A DNA stretch of 64,000 nucleotides from positions 620,001-684,000 of the forward strand of contig NZ_JAAIVI010000017.1 in the NCBI RefSeq assembly GCF_011008905.1, read 5' to 3'. Source of the DNA: Wenzhouxiangella sp. XN201. GTDB lineage: Bacteria; Pseudomonadota; Gammaproteobacteria; Xanthomonadales; Wenzhouxiangellaceae. Below, in pieces: positions 47,956 through 56,363 of the stretch (its first letter is position 1; each line of letters opens with the position of its first letter). The notes beneath the pieces were generated by a model, which saw nothing but the letters and a program-made list of their open reading frames with translations, searched no databases and was not told the origin of the DNA. The position numbers were made by a program, and so were the translations under genes.

Positions 47956-49298
47956 GAGCGCCACCTCAGCGTAACCAGCCACTCATCGTTGCTGGCCTTT
48001 CCGCCAGCCGTAAACAATCTGTTGTCGGCGTATTCGGCCGTCAGGTCCAGGCCGGGCAGGATGGTCAGGCGCACGCCGACATCAACCTTCTCCCAGTCCC
48101 AGGCGCCGCTGGGGAAGGGCGTGATATCCGGATTGGCGAAATCATTGTCGAGGCGCGAATAGCGAACAGCCGGCTGGATGTGCGAGAACAGTTGCCGGCC
48201 CTCGATCGACCAGACCAGTGGCAGTTCGAACGACCAGGCGGCCTCCAGCTCCAGGCCGCTTCGCGGCAGGGAGGCGATTTCCTGATCGACATACTGGCCG
48301 AACAGGGACAGATCGCCGAGGTAGGCGCGCAGGTTGACGCCGTATTCTTCGCGATCGTTGCCCGATAGTGCCGGGTAGGCAAACTGGTTGGCCGGACCGC
48401 GCAGCAGGTCCAGGTCACCGCCGTAGAAGGTGCCGTGGAGCGAAACCGTTTCCTCGAGTTTGCCGTGGTAGCCGAAGAGCATGATGTCGAAGGCGCGCTG
48501 GCCGGATGCGTCGGCCCAGCGGTAGCCGGCGGCCGCACCCAGTTCGGGGTTGCCGTCGAAGTCCAGGCCCTCGATTTCCGCGTCGTATAGGATCGGGATG
48601 CCGGTCTTCAGTTCAGGGTCCGGGTTGGGCTGGCGAAGGGCATCGATGCCGTTGTCGCCAGCCAGGGCATTGGGATCGCGGATGAACAGCGGATTGCCCT
48701 GGGTGATCGAGCCTTTGAGGTAGAAATTGCCGCCCAGGTCGAGACCGAACTCGGCACCCAGGTCTTCGAGGCGATTGAAGGCGGTGGAGACCAGGCCGTA
48801 GCTTTCGAGATGGCGGTCATTCTGGCGCTCGAACTTCTCGAACTTGCCCAGCTTGACGTAGCCGCCGAATCCTTCGGCGGGCAGGGCCGGCGCGATCTCA
48901 CGCCCCCAGCGCAGCCACAGTTGGTCGACATCGATCTTCCGGTCGCCCGAGGTCGGATTGCGGTCGTGCCGGTCGATGAAATCGACGCGGGCATGTGCGA
49001 GAAAGCGGTTGCCGCGTGCGATGTTGGCGATCAAGCTGATCAGCGATACCTCGAAGTGTCCGCCCGGCTCGACCGTTTCCATGAAGCCCTGCGTTTGCCC
49101 GGGCGGCAGCATGTCGGGGGTGAAGGGAAAATTCACTGCGAAGCGATTGCGGTCGCTGTCACGATAATGCAGTCGGGTTTCGATTCCGAAATCCGTGCGC
49201 CACGACGGCGCTTCGTCCTGCGAATGAACCGCCGAGGTGACGGCGAGCATGGCTGACAAGAGCAGCACTCGCGCCAGCGACCTGAATGAAGCTGTCAT
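47952..49298 (-). CDS. Outer-membrane beta-barrel protein
   Basis: The 448-aa protein has a signal peptide (ending near AVHSQ, residue 27) and long alternating strands rich in aromatic and acidic residues (TDFGIETRLHYRDSDRNRF; HARVDFIDRHDRNPTSGDR). It ends in LVTLRWRS, not a classic terminal Phe. GGAGG (minus strand, 49306-49310) sits 7 nt before the ATG. It heads a three-gene coupled operon with the cupredoxin-like lipoprotein and kinase. The cargo is unknown. Confidence 0.82.
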   Translation of the reverse strand: MTASFRSLARVLLLSAMLAVTSAVHSQDEAPSWRTDFGIETRLHYRDSDRNRFAVNFPFTPDMLPPGQTQGFMETVEPGGHFEVSLISLIANIARGNRFLAHARVDFIDRHDRNPTSGDRKIDVDQLWLRWGREIAPALPAEGFGGYVKLGKFEKFERQNDRHLESYGLVSTAFNRLEDLGAEFGLDLGGNFYLKGSITQGNPLFIRDPNALAGDNGIDALRQPNPDPELKTGIPILYDAEIEGLDFDGNPELGAAAGYRWADASGQRAFDIMLFGYHGKLEETVSLHGTFYGGDLDLLRGPANQFAYPALSGNDREEYGVNLRAYLGDLSLFGQYVDQEIASLPRSGLELEAAWSFELPLVWSIEGRQLFSHIQPAVRYSRLDNDFANPDITPFPSGAWDWEKVDVGVRLTILPGLDLTAEYADNRLFTAGGKASNDEWLVTLRWRS

Positions 49299-49442
49299 TG
49301 GAATCCCTCCACGGATTTCCCTCTCTGAGCCGACTCTCCGCGTCTATGCCGGTAACGGATGGCGGCGTGGCAATCCGTATGCTACCGCATTGGCTTCCGG
49401 GAACTGTGCACGGCCGCAGCCGGTACGCCGACAGGAAACTCG

Positions 49443-50834
49443 TCAGAGTTGCTCGGACGCAAAGTCGGCCAGGCGCGAGCGCTCGCCGCGCCGCAGCGTG
49501 ATGTGGCCGGCGTGCTGCCAATCCTTGAAGCGATCCACGGCAAAGGTCAGGCCCGAAGTCGTCTCGGTGAGGTAGGGTGTGTCGATCTGCTCGACATTGC
49601 CCAGGCAGACGATCTTGGTGCCCGGACCGGCGCGGGTGATCAGGGTTTTCATCTGCTTGGGCGTGAGATTCTGCGCCTCGTCGATGATCAGGTAGCGATT
49701 GAGAAAGGTCCGGCCACGCATGAAGTTGAGCGAGCGGATCTTGATGCGCGAGGCGACCAGCTCGTTGGTTACCGCCCGGCCCCAGTCGCCACCGGCCTCG
49801 TCGCTGTCGGTCAGCACTTCGAGATTGTCGGTCAACGCGCCCATCCAGGGCGTCATTTTTTCCTCTTCCGTTCCCGGCAGGAAGCCGATTTCCTCGCCCA
49901 CCGAGACGGTGGCGCGGGTCATGATGATTTCGCGATAGATCTTGTCGTCGAGCGTCTGCGACAGGCCTGCGGCCAGGGCCAGCAGGGTCTTGCCGGTGCC
50001 GGCCGTGCCCAGCAGGGTGACGAAATCGATCTCCGGGTCCATCAGCAGGTTCAGCGCGAAGTTCTGCTCGGGATTGCGGGCGTGGATGCCCCACACGCCG
50101 TGCTGCGAACGCCGGTAGTCGCGCGCCACCTCGAGCATCACGCTGTCTTTGCCGAGCTCGCGTACGATGGCTTCCAGGCCGTTGTTGTCGTCGAGCCGCA
50201 GGCATTGATTGGGATACCACTCGTCGTCGTCGCTGCGGCCGATCCGGTAGTAGGTGCGGCCGTTATCGGTCCAGGAATCGCGTGTGTCGCGTTCTTCCCA
50301 GAAGCGGTTGTCGAGTTCAAGAACGCCGGAGTAGAGCAGGCTGAGGTCATCGAGCGCGCGGTCGTTGAAGTAGTCCTCGGCGGTGATGCCGTGAATGGCC
50401 GCCTTGATGCGCAGGTTGATGTCCTTCGACACCAGGACGACCTGGCGTTCGTCGTACAGGTGCTTGAGATTGAGTGCCGCCAACAGGATTTCGTTGTCGG
50501 CAAGGCCGCGTTCACCAATCAGTTCGGCACCGTTTTCGAACGGCCGGGTCTGGAAAAACAGCCGGCCGCTGCCTACCTGCAGGCGCAGGCCATCGGGTTC
50601 GGTCAGCGGCACGCCCTCGTCGAGGTCCTTCACGCCGCCCATCAACTGGCCGATGAAGCGGCTGACCTGGCGCACGTTGCGGGCGACCTCGGACACGCCC
50701 TTCTTGCCCCGGTCGAGTTCCTCGAGCACGATCATGGGCAGGAAGATGTCGTGTTCGGCAAAGCGGAACAGGGCGGTCGGGTCGTGCATCAGCACGTTGG
50801 TGTCGAGTATGTACAGACGCGGGCGCTCCGCCAT
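49443..50834 (-). CDS. PhoH-family ATPase with N-terminal PIN domain
   Basis: The 463-aa protein combines a PIN nuclease domain (1-150; [13 protein letters not shown] with acidic Asp11, then EELDRGKKG and ADNEIL) with a PhoH ATPase (Walker [18 protein letters not shown]; Walker [14 protein letters not shown]). PIN-PhoH proteins (PhoH2 type) are linked to RNA unwinding and cleavage. ATG 50834 has an upstream GGAGG at 50845-50849 on the minus strand; a TTG at 50840 is less likely. Confidence 0.93.
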   Translation of the reverse strand: MAERPRLYILDTNVLMHDPTALFRFAEHDIFLPMIVLEELDRGKKGVSEVARNVRQVSRFIGQLMGGVKDLDEGVPLTEPDGLRLQVGSGRLFFQTRPFENGAELIGERGLADNEILLAALNLKHLYDERQVVLVSKDINLRIKAAIHGITAEDYFNDRALDDLSLLYSGVLELDNRFWEERDTRDSWTDNGRTYYRIGRSDDDEWYPNQCLRLDDNNGLEAIVRELGKDSVMLEVARDYRRSQHGVWGIHARNPEQNFALNLLMDPEIDFVTLLGTAGTGKTLLALAAGLSQTLDDKIYREIIMTRATVSVGEEIGFLPGTEEEKMTPWMGALTDNLEVLTDSDEAGGDWGRAVTNELVASRIKIRSLNFMRGRTFLNRYLIIDEAQNLTPKQMKTLITRAGPGTKIVCLGNVEQIDTPYLTETTSGLTFAVDRFKDWQHAGHITLRRGERSRLADFASEQL

Positions 50835-50871
50835 GGTCAACGGTCCTCCGGAAAGGGGGGCAGGGGGGAGG

Positions 50872-51336
50872 TCAATCCAGTTCGCGCACGGCTTCGAGCA
50901 CTTCCTCGACGTGCCCGGGAACGCGTACCTTGCGCCATTCGCGCACCAACTGACCTTTGCGGTCGAACAGGAAGGTGCTGCGTTCGATACCCATCACCTT
51001 CTTGCCGTACATGTTCTTTTCCTTGATGACGTCGAATTGCCGGCACAGGCTCTCGTCCGGATCGGCCACGAGCGGAAACGGAAAGCCGTATTTTTCGGCG
51101 AACTTCTCATGGCTCTTGAGCGAATCGCGCGAGACGCCGACGATCTGGCAACCCAGGGCCTGGAAGGCCTCGTAGTGATCGCGAAAGGCCTCGCCTTCCT
51201 TGGTGCAGCCGGGTGTGTTGTCGCGTGGATAGAAGTAAATCACCGCAGGTTGACCGACTAGATCGTCGAGCCGCAGCGCCTGATTTCCGGTGGCTTCGAG
51301 CGGTGTGGATGTCAGTTGCATGTCGGATTCGGGCAT
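50872..51336 (-). CDS. bcp: Thiol peroxidase, Bcp/PrxQ-type peroxiredoxin
   Basis: The 154-aa peroxiredoxin reduces hydroperoxides. The peroxidatic Cys44 lies in PRDNTPGCTKEGEAFRDHY. The second Cys found 5 residues later in E. coli Bcp is absent (Glu-Ala instead). Cys63 and one later Cys are possible partners. RSTFLFDRKGQLVREWRKV is typical of the family. Starts at 51336 or 51321 are both possible and neither has a clear ribosome site. The upstream 20 nt are AT-rich. Confidence 0.92.
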   Translation of the reverse strand: MPESDMQLTSTPLEATGNQALRLDDLVGQPAVIYFYPRDNTPGCTKEGEAFRDHYEAFQALGCQIVGVSRDSLKSHEKFAEKYGFPFPLVADPDESLCRQFDVIKEKNMYGKKVMGIERSTFLFDRKGQLVREWRKVRVPGHVEEVLEAVRELD

Positions 51337-51360
51337 ATTAAAGTAAAATATTAGTTAAAT

Positions 51361-51657
51361 CAGGGGTTTGAGTGACATTTTCCGCCCGTTTCGGCGGCTG
51401 TTTGCGGTTACAATGGGTGCTGGAATTCAGGATACTTGCGCCGCTCGAAGTGCGCAAGCAAGGCGGCGCGAACCAGACGACCGGTGAAGGGGCTCCGCAC
51501 TCCGGCTCGGGTCGCGATTGCTTTACGTGGCGGTTCGCTTTGCCTAAACTGCGTGGTCGTCCACCGATTGCTCGTGGCGTCAGATGCAGATCTGGCCGCG
51601 AAGCCTTCGCGCCCGGGCCGCTCGAAATTGACTCATTACAGACCGGAATAAACAGGC
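51361..51657. other. Intergenic stretch without a supported gene
   Basis: About 300 nt separate bcp from the BamC-like gene. Open frames here (51372-51899 on plus, 51338-51667 on minus) have no recognisable motif and Arg/Ser-rich, shadow-like composition. In many gammaproteobacteria gcvR and dapA stand between bcp and bamC; neither is here. Confidence 0.5.
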
Positions 51658-52284
51658 ATGATGCCAACCCGAATGACCTTTTTTGCTTCGCTCGCCGTCG
51701 CCGTACTGCTGAGCGGCTGCTTCAACCGCGATCAACGGCCCATCTACGCAGGCAGCGAGGAAGTCAAGCCGATCGAGGCTCCGGCCGGACTCGACCGGCC
51801 ACTGACCAGTACCGTCTACGATGTGCCGGGATACTCGCTGCCCGAACTGGCGGCCGAGGGCCAGCAGGAGTGGCCGCCAAAGGTGCAGACAAGCGCTGAC
51901 GCCGAGAAGTCGCGCTCCCATATCCGCTTCGGGCGAAACGGGCTCTACCTGGCCGTCGAGGACGAGCCGGGCAGTGTATGGCGACGACTGGGATTCACCC
52001 TCGACCGCGGAGATATGCAACTGCGTCGCGCCAGCGAGGGGGATCGTCGCTACGTTTTCAGCTTCAACCACGATCCCATCGAGCCGGAGAAAACCGGGTT
52101 TTCCCGACTGTTTTTCTGGCAGCAGCCCGAAGCGATCGATTACAGCGGTGACTACGTCGCGCGGGTCGAGCCGGCTGATCGGGGCGATGAGACGCGCGTC
52201 GAACTGTTCGACGAGGACGGCAGTATCGTCGAAATGGAGCGCGCCGAATTCGTGCTGGCGCGATTGCGCGAACGACTGGGCTGA
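51658..52284 (+). CDS. BamC/NlpB-like lipoprotein
   Basis: The 208-aa protein has a lipobox (AVLLSGC, Cys21 or nearby) followed by an extended N-tail (RPIYAGSEEVKPIEAPAGLD then RPLTSTVYDVPG), which in BamC contacts BamD. One helix-grip-like domain follows (about 85-205). E. coli BamC is 344 aa with two such domains, so this is a short form. It would support outer-membrane protein assembly. Two ATGs (51658, 51661) are equally placed. Confidence 0.7.
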   Translation: MMPTRMTFFASLAVAVLLSGCFNRDQRPIYAGSEEVKPIEAPAGLDRPLTSTVYDVPGYSLPELAAEGQQEWPPKVQTSADAEKSRSHIRFGRNGLYLAVEDEPGSVWRRLGFTLDRGDMQLRRASEGDRRYVFSFNHDPIEPEKTGFSRLFFWQQPEAIDYSGDYVARVEPADRGDETRVELFDEDGSIVEMERAEFVLARLRERLG

Positions 52285-52290
52285 TCCTGC

Positions 52291-52306
52291 CGCCCGTATT
52301 CGGGCG
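52291..52306. terminator. Small hairpin between convergent genes
   Basis: CGCCCG (52291-52296) and CGGGCG (52301-52306) pair around TATT between the BamC-like gene and fdxA. There is no T-run, so termination is only possible. Confidence 0.35.
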
Positions 52307-52309
52307 TGC

Positions 52310-52633
52310 CTACCGCTCGAGGTGATCGAGTTTGCCGGGCACGTCTTCCCATTCCTTGGCATCGTCCGGGGCGGGCTTCATCTCGGTGATGACCGGCCAT
52401 TCGCGTGACAGCTCCTCGTTGATTTCGAGAAACTTCTGCTGATCCTCGGGCAAGTCATCCTCGGGGTAAATGGCCTGAACCGGGCATTCAGGCTCGCACA
52501 GGGTGCAGTCGATACACTCTTCGGGGTCGATGACCAGGAAGTTAGGTCCCTCGTGGAAGCAGTCGACGGGACAGACTTCTACACAGTCGGTGTACTTGCA
52601 CTTGATGCAGTTCTCGGTAACGACGAAGGTCAT
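52310..52633 (-). CDS. fdxA: Seven-iron ferredoxin FdxA
   Basis: The 107-aa ferredoxin carries a [3Fe-4S] and a [4Fe-4S] cluster. By alignment with Azotobacter FdI, Cys9, Cys17 and Cys50 would hold the 3Fe cluster, and Cys21, Cys40, Cys43 and Cys46 the 4Fe cluster ([31 protein letters not shown]). The long C-tail (60-107) is usual for this type. Its redox partner is not visible here. Confidence 0.96.
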   Translation of the reverse strand: MTFVVTENCIKCKYTDCVEVCPVDCFHEGPNFLVIDPEECIDCTLCEPECPVQAIYPEDDLPEDQQKFLEINEELSREWPVITEMKPAPDDAKEWEDVPGKLDHLER

Positions 52634-52795
52634 GGTTTTCTTTCGCTTGAGTGGCCCGAATGCCGGCCGGCGGCTGCTCGCGTGAGAGGGCGCAGCCGGC
52701 AGGTGCTAAACTATGGCGGTTATTTTAGCAGTTGGGCCGGACTGATCGCGCCCGACTGATCGATCTGCATTCATCCCGATACGGAACCTTCGCCA

Positions 52796-54067
52796 TTGTC
52801 TGAGAAGGCAAGCATTATTCCCGAGCAGCGTCACGGCATCCGCGCCGACCGCATCAGTTCCAGCGCCCGCAAGGTGGTCGAACGGCTGCAGGAAGCCGGA
52901 TTCCTGGCCTATATCGTCGGCGGCAGCATCCGCGACCTGGCGCTCGGCCATGACCCCAAGGATTTCGACGTGGCCACCGACGCCACCCCGGAGCAGGTGC
53001 GGGACGTCTTTCGCAGTGCCCGCCTGATCGGACGCCGTTTCCGCCTCGCCCATGTCCGCTTCGGCCGCGAAATCATCGAGGTGGCGACCTTTCGCGGTCT
53101 CGGCGAGGGTGAGGACGACGAGCATCGCGAAGTCGAGCAGGGTCGCCTCGTGCGCGACAACGTCTTCGGCAGCGAGGCAGAGGATGCCCGGCGCCGTGAT
53201 TTCACCATCAACGCTCTGATGTATGACCCGGAAACGGCCACCATCCGGGACTATGTCGGCGGTTACGAGGATCTGATTGCGCGCCGGCTGCGCCTGATTG
53301 GCGATCCGGTGACTCGCTACCGCGAGGATCCGGTGCGCCTGCTTCGGGCGGTGCGCTTCAAAGTCAAGCTCGACCTCGAGCTGGATCCGGCGACGGGCGA
53401 CCCCATTCCTGAAATGGCGACATTGCTGCAGGATATCCCGCCGGCCAGGTTGTTCGAGGAGATTCTCAAGCTGTTCATGGGCGGCAAGGCCTGGCCGACT
53501 TTTCAGGCCCTGGTCCAGTTCGGGCTTTGGGAACAGCTGTTCCCCAACCTGTTCGATGATCCGGCCCGCCCCCCGGTGCTGGTCGAGCAGGCGATGAAGA
53601 ACACCGACCAGCGCGTTGCCGAAGGCCAGCCGGTCACCCCGGCATTCCTGTTCGCGGCCTTCCTGTGGAGCCGTGTCGAGGACCGTTCGAAGGAATTGAT
53701 CGACGAGGGAATGGCGCCGGTGGAGGCGCTGGCGGCGGCCGGCGAGGAGGCAATCGTCACCCAGGCCGAGCGCGTTGCAATTCATCGGCGCTTTTCGAGC
53801 ATGGCCAAGGACATCTGGTGCCTGCAGCCGCGCTTCGAGAAACGTCGCGGCAAGCGCGCCCTGCGCGTCATGAGCGAGCGGCGATTCCGAGCCGCCTACG
53901 ATTTTCTGCTGCTGCGCGCCCTGGAAGATCCCGACCTGCAGGAACTGGCGGACTGGTGGACTACCATCCAGGAAGTCGGTGAAGAAGAGCGCTGGCAGAT
54001 GGTCCAGGCCGGCCAGGGCAAGGGCAAGGGCCGTCGCCGGCCGAGGCGGCGCAAGGCCGTACCTTGA
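52796..54067 (+). CDS. pcnB: Poly(A) polymerase I
   Basis: The 423-aa enzyme adds poly(A) tails that mark RNA for decay. The nucleotidyltransferase core is AYIVGGSIRDLALGHDPKDF then DVATDATPEQV (about 39-70), followed by RRFRLAHV, RRDFTINALMYD and the arm RYREDPVRLLRAVRFKVKL. The C-tail is very basic (GQGKGKGRRRPRRRKAVP), as in PcnB and unlike CCA-adding enzymes. The start appears to be TTG at 52796. It overlaps folK by 4 nt (TTGA). Confidence 0.94.
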   Translation: MSEKASIIPEQRHGIRADRISSSARKVVERLQEAGFLAYIVGGSIRDLALGHDPKDFDVATDATPEQVRDVFRSARLIGRRFRLAHVRFGREIIEVATFRGLGEGEDDEHREVEQGRLVRDNVFGSEAEDARRRDFTINALMYDPETATIRDYVGGYEDLIARRLRLIGDPVTRYREDPVRLLRAVRFKVKLDLELDPATGDPIPEMATLLQDIPPARLFEEILKLFMGGKAWPTFQALVQFGLWEQLFPNLFDDPARPPVLVEQAMKNTDQRVAEGQPVTPAFLFAAFLWSRVEDRSKELIDEGMAPVEALAAAGEEAIVTQAERVAIHRRFSSMAKDIWCLQPRFEKRRGKRALRVMSERRFRAAYDFLLLRALEDPDLQELADWWTTIQEVGEEERWQMVQAGQGKGKGRRRPRRRKAVP

Positions 54068-54594
54068 TCCGAGCCTGGATCGGGCTGGGTGCCAACCTGG
54101 GCGACCGGGTCGCCATGCTCGACCGGGCCCTGGAGCGGATCGACGCCCGGCCTTCGACCCATGTCGTGGCCCGCTCCGGCAATTATCGGACCCCGCCCTG
54201 GGGCGATCGCGACCAGCCGGAATTTCTCAATGCCGTTGCCGTGGTCGAGACGACCGAATCCGCGCCGGGATTGCTCGACGCGCTGCAGGCTATCGAATCG
54301 GAGCTGGGCCGGGTGCGAGACGAGCGCCACTGGGGCCCGCGGCTGATCGACCTGGACCTGCTGCTCTACGGCGAGAAGCATATCGAGCGCGCCGATCTGA
54401 CCGTGCCGCATCCGCGCATTCACCAGCGCGCCTTCGTGCTGGTGCCGCTGTGTGAGCTGGATCCGGAACTCGAAATTCCTGGTCGGGGGCGGGTGGATGA
54501 ATTGCTGGCGGCACTCGACGATAATGAACGCGACGGCATTCGCCCGGGCCCCGCGCCTGGATTTGTCATCGCGCAACAAGCAAGGAATTCCTGA
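54064..54594 (+). CDS. folK: HPPK, 6-hydroxymethyl-7,8-dihydropterin pyrophosphokinase
   Basis: The 176-aa folate enzyme transfers pyrophosphate to the pterin. Motifs are WIGLGANLGDR, GNYRTPPWGDRDQPEFLNAV, the signature RHWGPRLIDLDLLLYG with metal Asp residues, and VPHPRIHQRAFVLVPL. The start is TTG 54064, overlapping the pcnB stop. The order pcnB-folK-panB-panC is a classic gammaproteobacterial operon. Confidence 0.96.
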   Translation: MIRAWIGLGANLGDRVAMLDRALERIDARPSTHVVARSGNYRTPPWGDRDQPEFLNAVAVVETTESAPGLLDALQAIESELGRVRDERHWGPRLIDLDLLLYGEKHIERADLTVPHPRIHQRAFVLVPLCELDPELEIPGRGRVDELLAALDDNERDGIRPGPAPGFVIAQQARNS

Positions 54595-54597
54595 GTC

Positions 54598-55401
54598 ATG
54601 AAGACTTCCGGTCCGGTGACCGTACCCGCCCTCGCAGCCATGAAGGCTGCTGGCGAGCCCATCACGATGCTGACCGCCTACGACGCCAGTTTCGCCCGCC
54701 GGCTGGACACGGCCGGGGTGGACTGCGTGCTGGTCGGCGATTCCCTCGGCAACGTCATCCAGGGGCGCGACTCGACCCTGCCGGTAACGGTCGAGGACAT
54801 GGTCTACCACACCGCCGCCGTGCGTCGCGGACTCGAGCGCGCGCTGCTGATTGCCGACTTGCCGTTCATGAGTTACCACGACCGCGCCAGCGCCATGAAT
54901 GCGGCGGCGGCGGTGATGCGTGCCGGGGCGCAGATGGTCAAGCTCGAGGGCGGTGCAAACCTGTCGGAGACTGTCGAAAACCTGGTCGCCAACGGCGTGC
55001 CGGTGTGCGCTCATCTTGGCCTGACGCCGCAGCACGTGCACCGGCTCGGCGGCTATCGCGTCCAGGCCCGTGACGACGGTCCGGCACGCCGACTCGCCTC
55101 CGATGCCCGGGCGCTGGAGAAAGCCGGCGCGACCATGCTCGTGCTGGAATGTGTGCCGGCCCCGCTCGCGCGCGAGGTGGCAAAAGCCCTGGTCATTCCG
55201 GTCGTTGGCATCGGTGCCGGGGTCGAGGTCGACGGCCAGGTCCTGGTGCTCTACGACATGCTCGGTATCTCGTCGGGTCGGGCGCCGAAATTCGTTCACG
55301 ATTTCATGGCCGAGGCCGGCAGCATCGAGGCGGCGCTTGCGGCTTACGTTGCAGCCGTGCGAGAGCGGCGGTTCCCGACGACCGACCACAGCTGGCAGTG
55401 A
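54598..55401 (+). CDS. panB: 3-methyl-2-oxobutanoate hydroxymethyltransferase
   Basis: The 267-aa enzyme forms ketopantoate for CoA synthesis. It shows the TIM-barrel start ITMLTAYDASFARRLDTAGV and metal site VGDSLGNVIQG, then ADLPFMSY and KLEGG, and the catalytic Glu region VLECVPAPLAREVAKAL. It follows folK after 3 nt and shares one base with panC (TGATG at 55401). Confidence 0.97.
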   Translation: MKTSGPVTVPALAAMKAAGEPITMLTAYDASFARRLDTAGVDCVLVGDSLGNVIQGRDSTLPVTVEDMVYHTAAVRRGLERALLIADLPFMSYHDRASAMNAAAAVMRAGAQMVKLEGGANLSETVENLVANGVPVCAHLGLTPQHVHRLGGYRVQARDDGPARRLASDARALEKAGATMLVLECVPAPLAREVAKALVIPVVGIGAGVEVDGQVLVLYDMLGISSGRAPKFVHDFMAEAGSIEAALAAYVAAVRERRFPTTDHSWQ

Positions 55402-56237
55402 TGCCGCGCGTCGTCGAGTCGTTGTCGGAATTGCACCAGGCGATCGGTCGAGCCCGCGACCGGGGCCGTCGAATCGGCTTCGTGCCCACCATGGGGAATC
55501 TCCACCGCGGCCATCTCAGCCTGGTCGAGGCGGCTGCCCCGCGCTGCGAGACCACAGTGGCATCGATTTTCGTCAATCCGACCCAGTTCGGGCCCGGCGA
55601 GGATTTCGACGCTTATCCCCGCAGCCTCGAGGCCGATCTCGAAGCCCTGGCTTCGGTCGGCTGCGACTTCGTCTGGGCGCCTCCGGTCGAGACCATGTAC
55701 CCGCTTAAGCAACCTTTCATGCTGCGCGTGCCCGAGAGGCTGGCCGACTGCCTGTGCGGCCGCTCGCGGCCGGGCCACTTCGACGGTGTAGCGACCGTGG
55801 TGCTGCGACTGTTCAGCCAGGTGGCACCCGACCTTGCTGTGTTCGGCGAAAAGGACTTCCAGCAACTGCTGATCCTCAGGCAAATGGCGCGTGACTTCTC
55901 GCTGCCGGTCGAGCTGCTCGGTGCGCCCATCGTGCGCGAAGACGACGGCCTGGCGATGAGCTCGCGCAATGGCTATCTGGATGAATCCGAACGCGCCGCG
56001 GCACCGACGCTCTACCGCGTGCTCGAAACGACTGCCAAAGGATTGAACGCCGGCGAGGACTTTACGGCGCTGAAGGCGCAAGGCTTCGATGAACTGGAGT
56101 CAGCGGGTTTCCGCCCCGACTATCTGGAATGGCGCTCGGCCGAAGATCTCGGCAAACCCCGGGCGGGTCGACCGAGCCGCGTTTTCGGTGCCGCCTGGCT
56201 GGGGCGGGCGAGGCTGATCGATAACGTGCCTCTCTGA
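55401..56237 (+). CDS. panC: Pantothenate synthetase
   Basis: The 278-aa ligase joins pantoate and beta-alanine with ATP. The HIGH-like motif is in FVPTMGNLHRGHLSLVEAA, the substrate segment is FVNPTQFGPGEDFDAYPRS, GEKDFQQLLILRQM is intact, and the KMSKS-like motif is DDGLAMSSRNGYL. ATG 55401 shares its A with the panB stop. panD does not follow; the operon ends here. Confidence 0.96.
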   Translation: MPRVVESLSELHQAIGRARDRGRRIGFVPTMGNLHRGHLSLVEAAAPRCETTVASIFVNPTQFGPGEDFDAYPRSLEADLEALASVGCDFVWAPPVETMYPLKQPFMLRVPERLADCLCGRSRPGHFDGVATVVLRLFSQVAPDLAVFGEKDFQQLLILRQMARDFSLPVELLGAPIVREDDGLAMSSRNGYLDESERAAAPTLYRVLETTAKGLNAGEDFTALKAQGFDELESAGFRPDYLEWRSAEDLGKPRAGRPSRVFGAAWLGRARLIDNVPL

Positions 56238-56245
56238 GAGGCACG
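56225..56245 (+). terminator. Hairpin overlapping the panC stop
   Basis: CGTGCCTC (56225-56232) pairs with GAGGCACG (56238-56245) around TCTGA, whose TGA is the panC stop codon. No T-run follows. It may end or protect the pan operon transcript. Confidence 0.5.
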
Positions 56246-56300
56246 AATGTTCAAAGACCAAGCACCAAGTACCAAACAATTTTCAATGAATTAATGACCC

Positions 56301-56353
56301 AATGACCAAAAAAAACCGACTTCGTTTGGTGCTTTCGATCATTTGGTCATTGA
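56301..56353. repeat. AT-rich inverted repeat between panC and parA-like gene
   Basis: CAATGACCAAA (56301-56311) and TTTGGTCATTG (56343-56353) are perfect 11-bp arms with a 31-nt loop that includes AAAAAAA. The surrounding 56260-56365 is built of near-repeats of ACCAAG, ACCAAA and AATGA and is far more AT-rich than its neighbours. It lies between convergent genes. Confidence 0.6.
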
Positions 56354-56363
56354 TCATTACTCA

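Noticed and set aside
51372..51899. Plus-strand frame between bcp and the BamC-like gene, considered as a dapA remnant
   Set aside because: No aldolase motif is visible, and it overlaps the BamC-like gene in another frame.
53896..55389. 497-codon frame on the minus strand
   Set aside because: It spans pcnB, folK and panB in antisense; all three sense genes are complete and well known.
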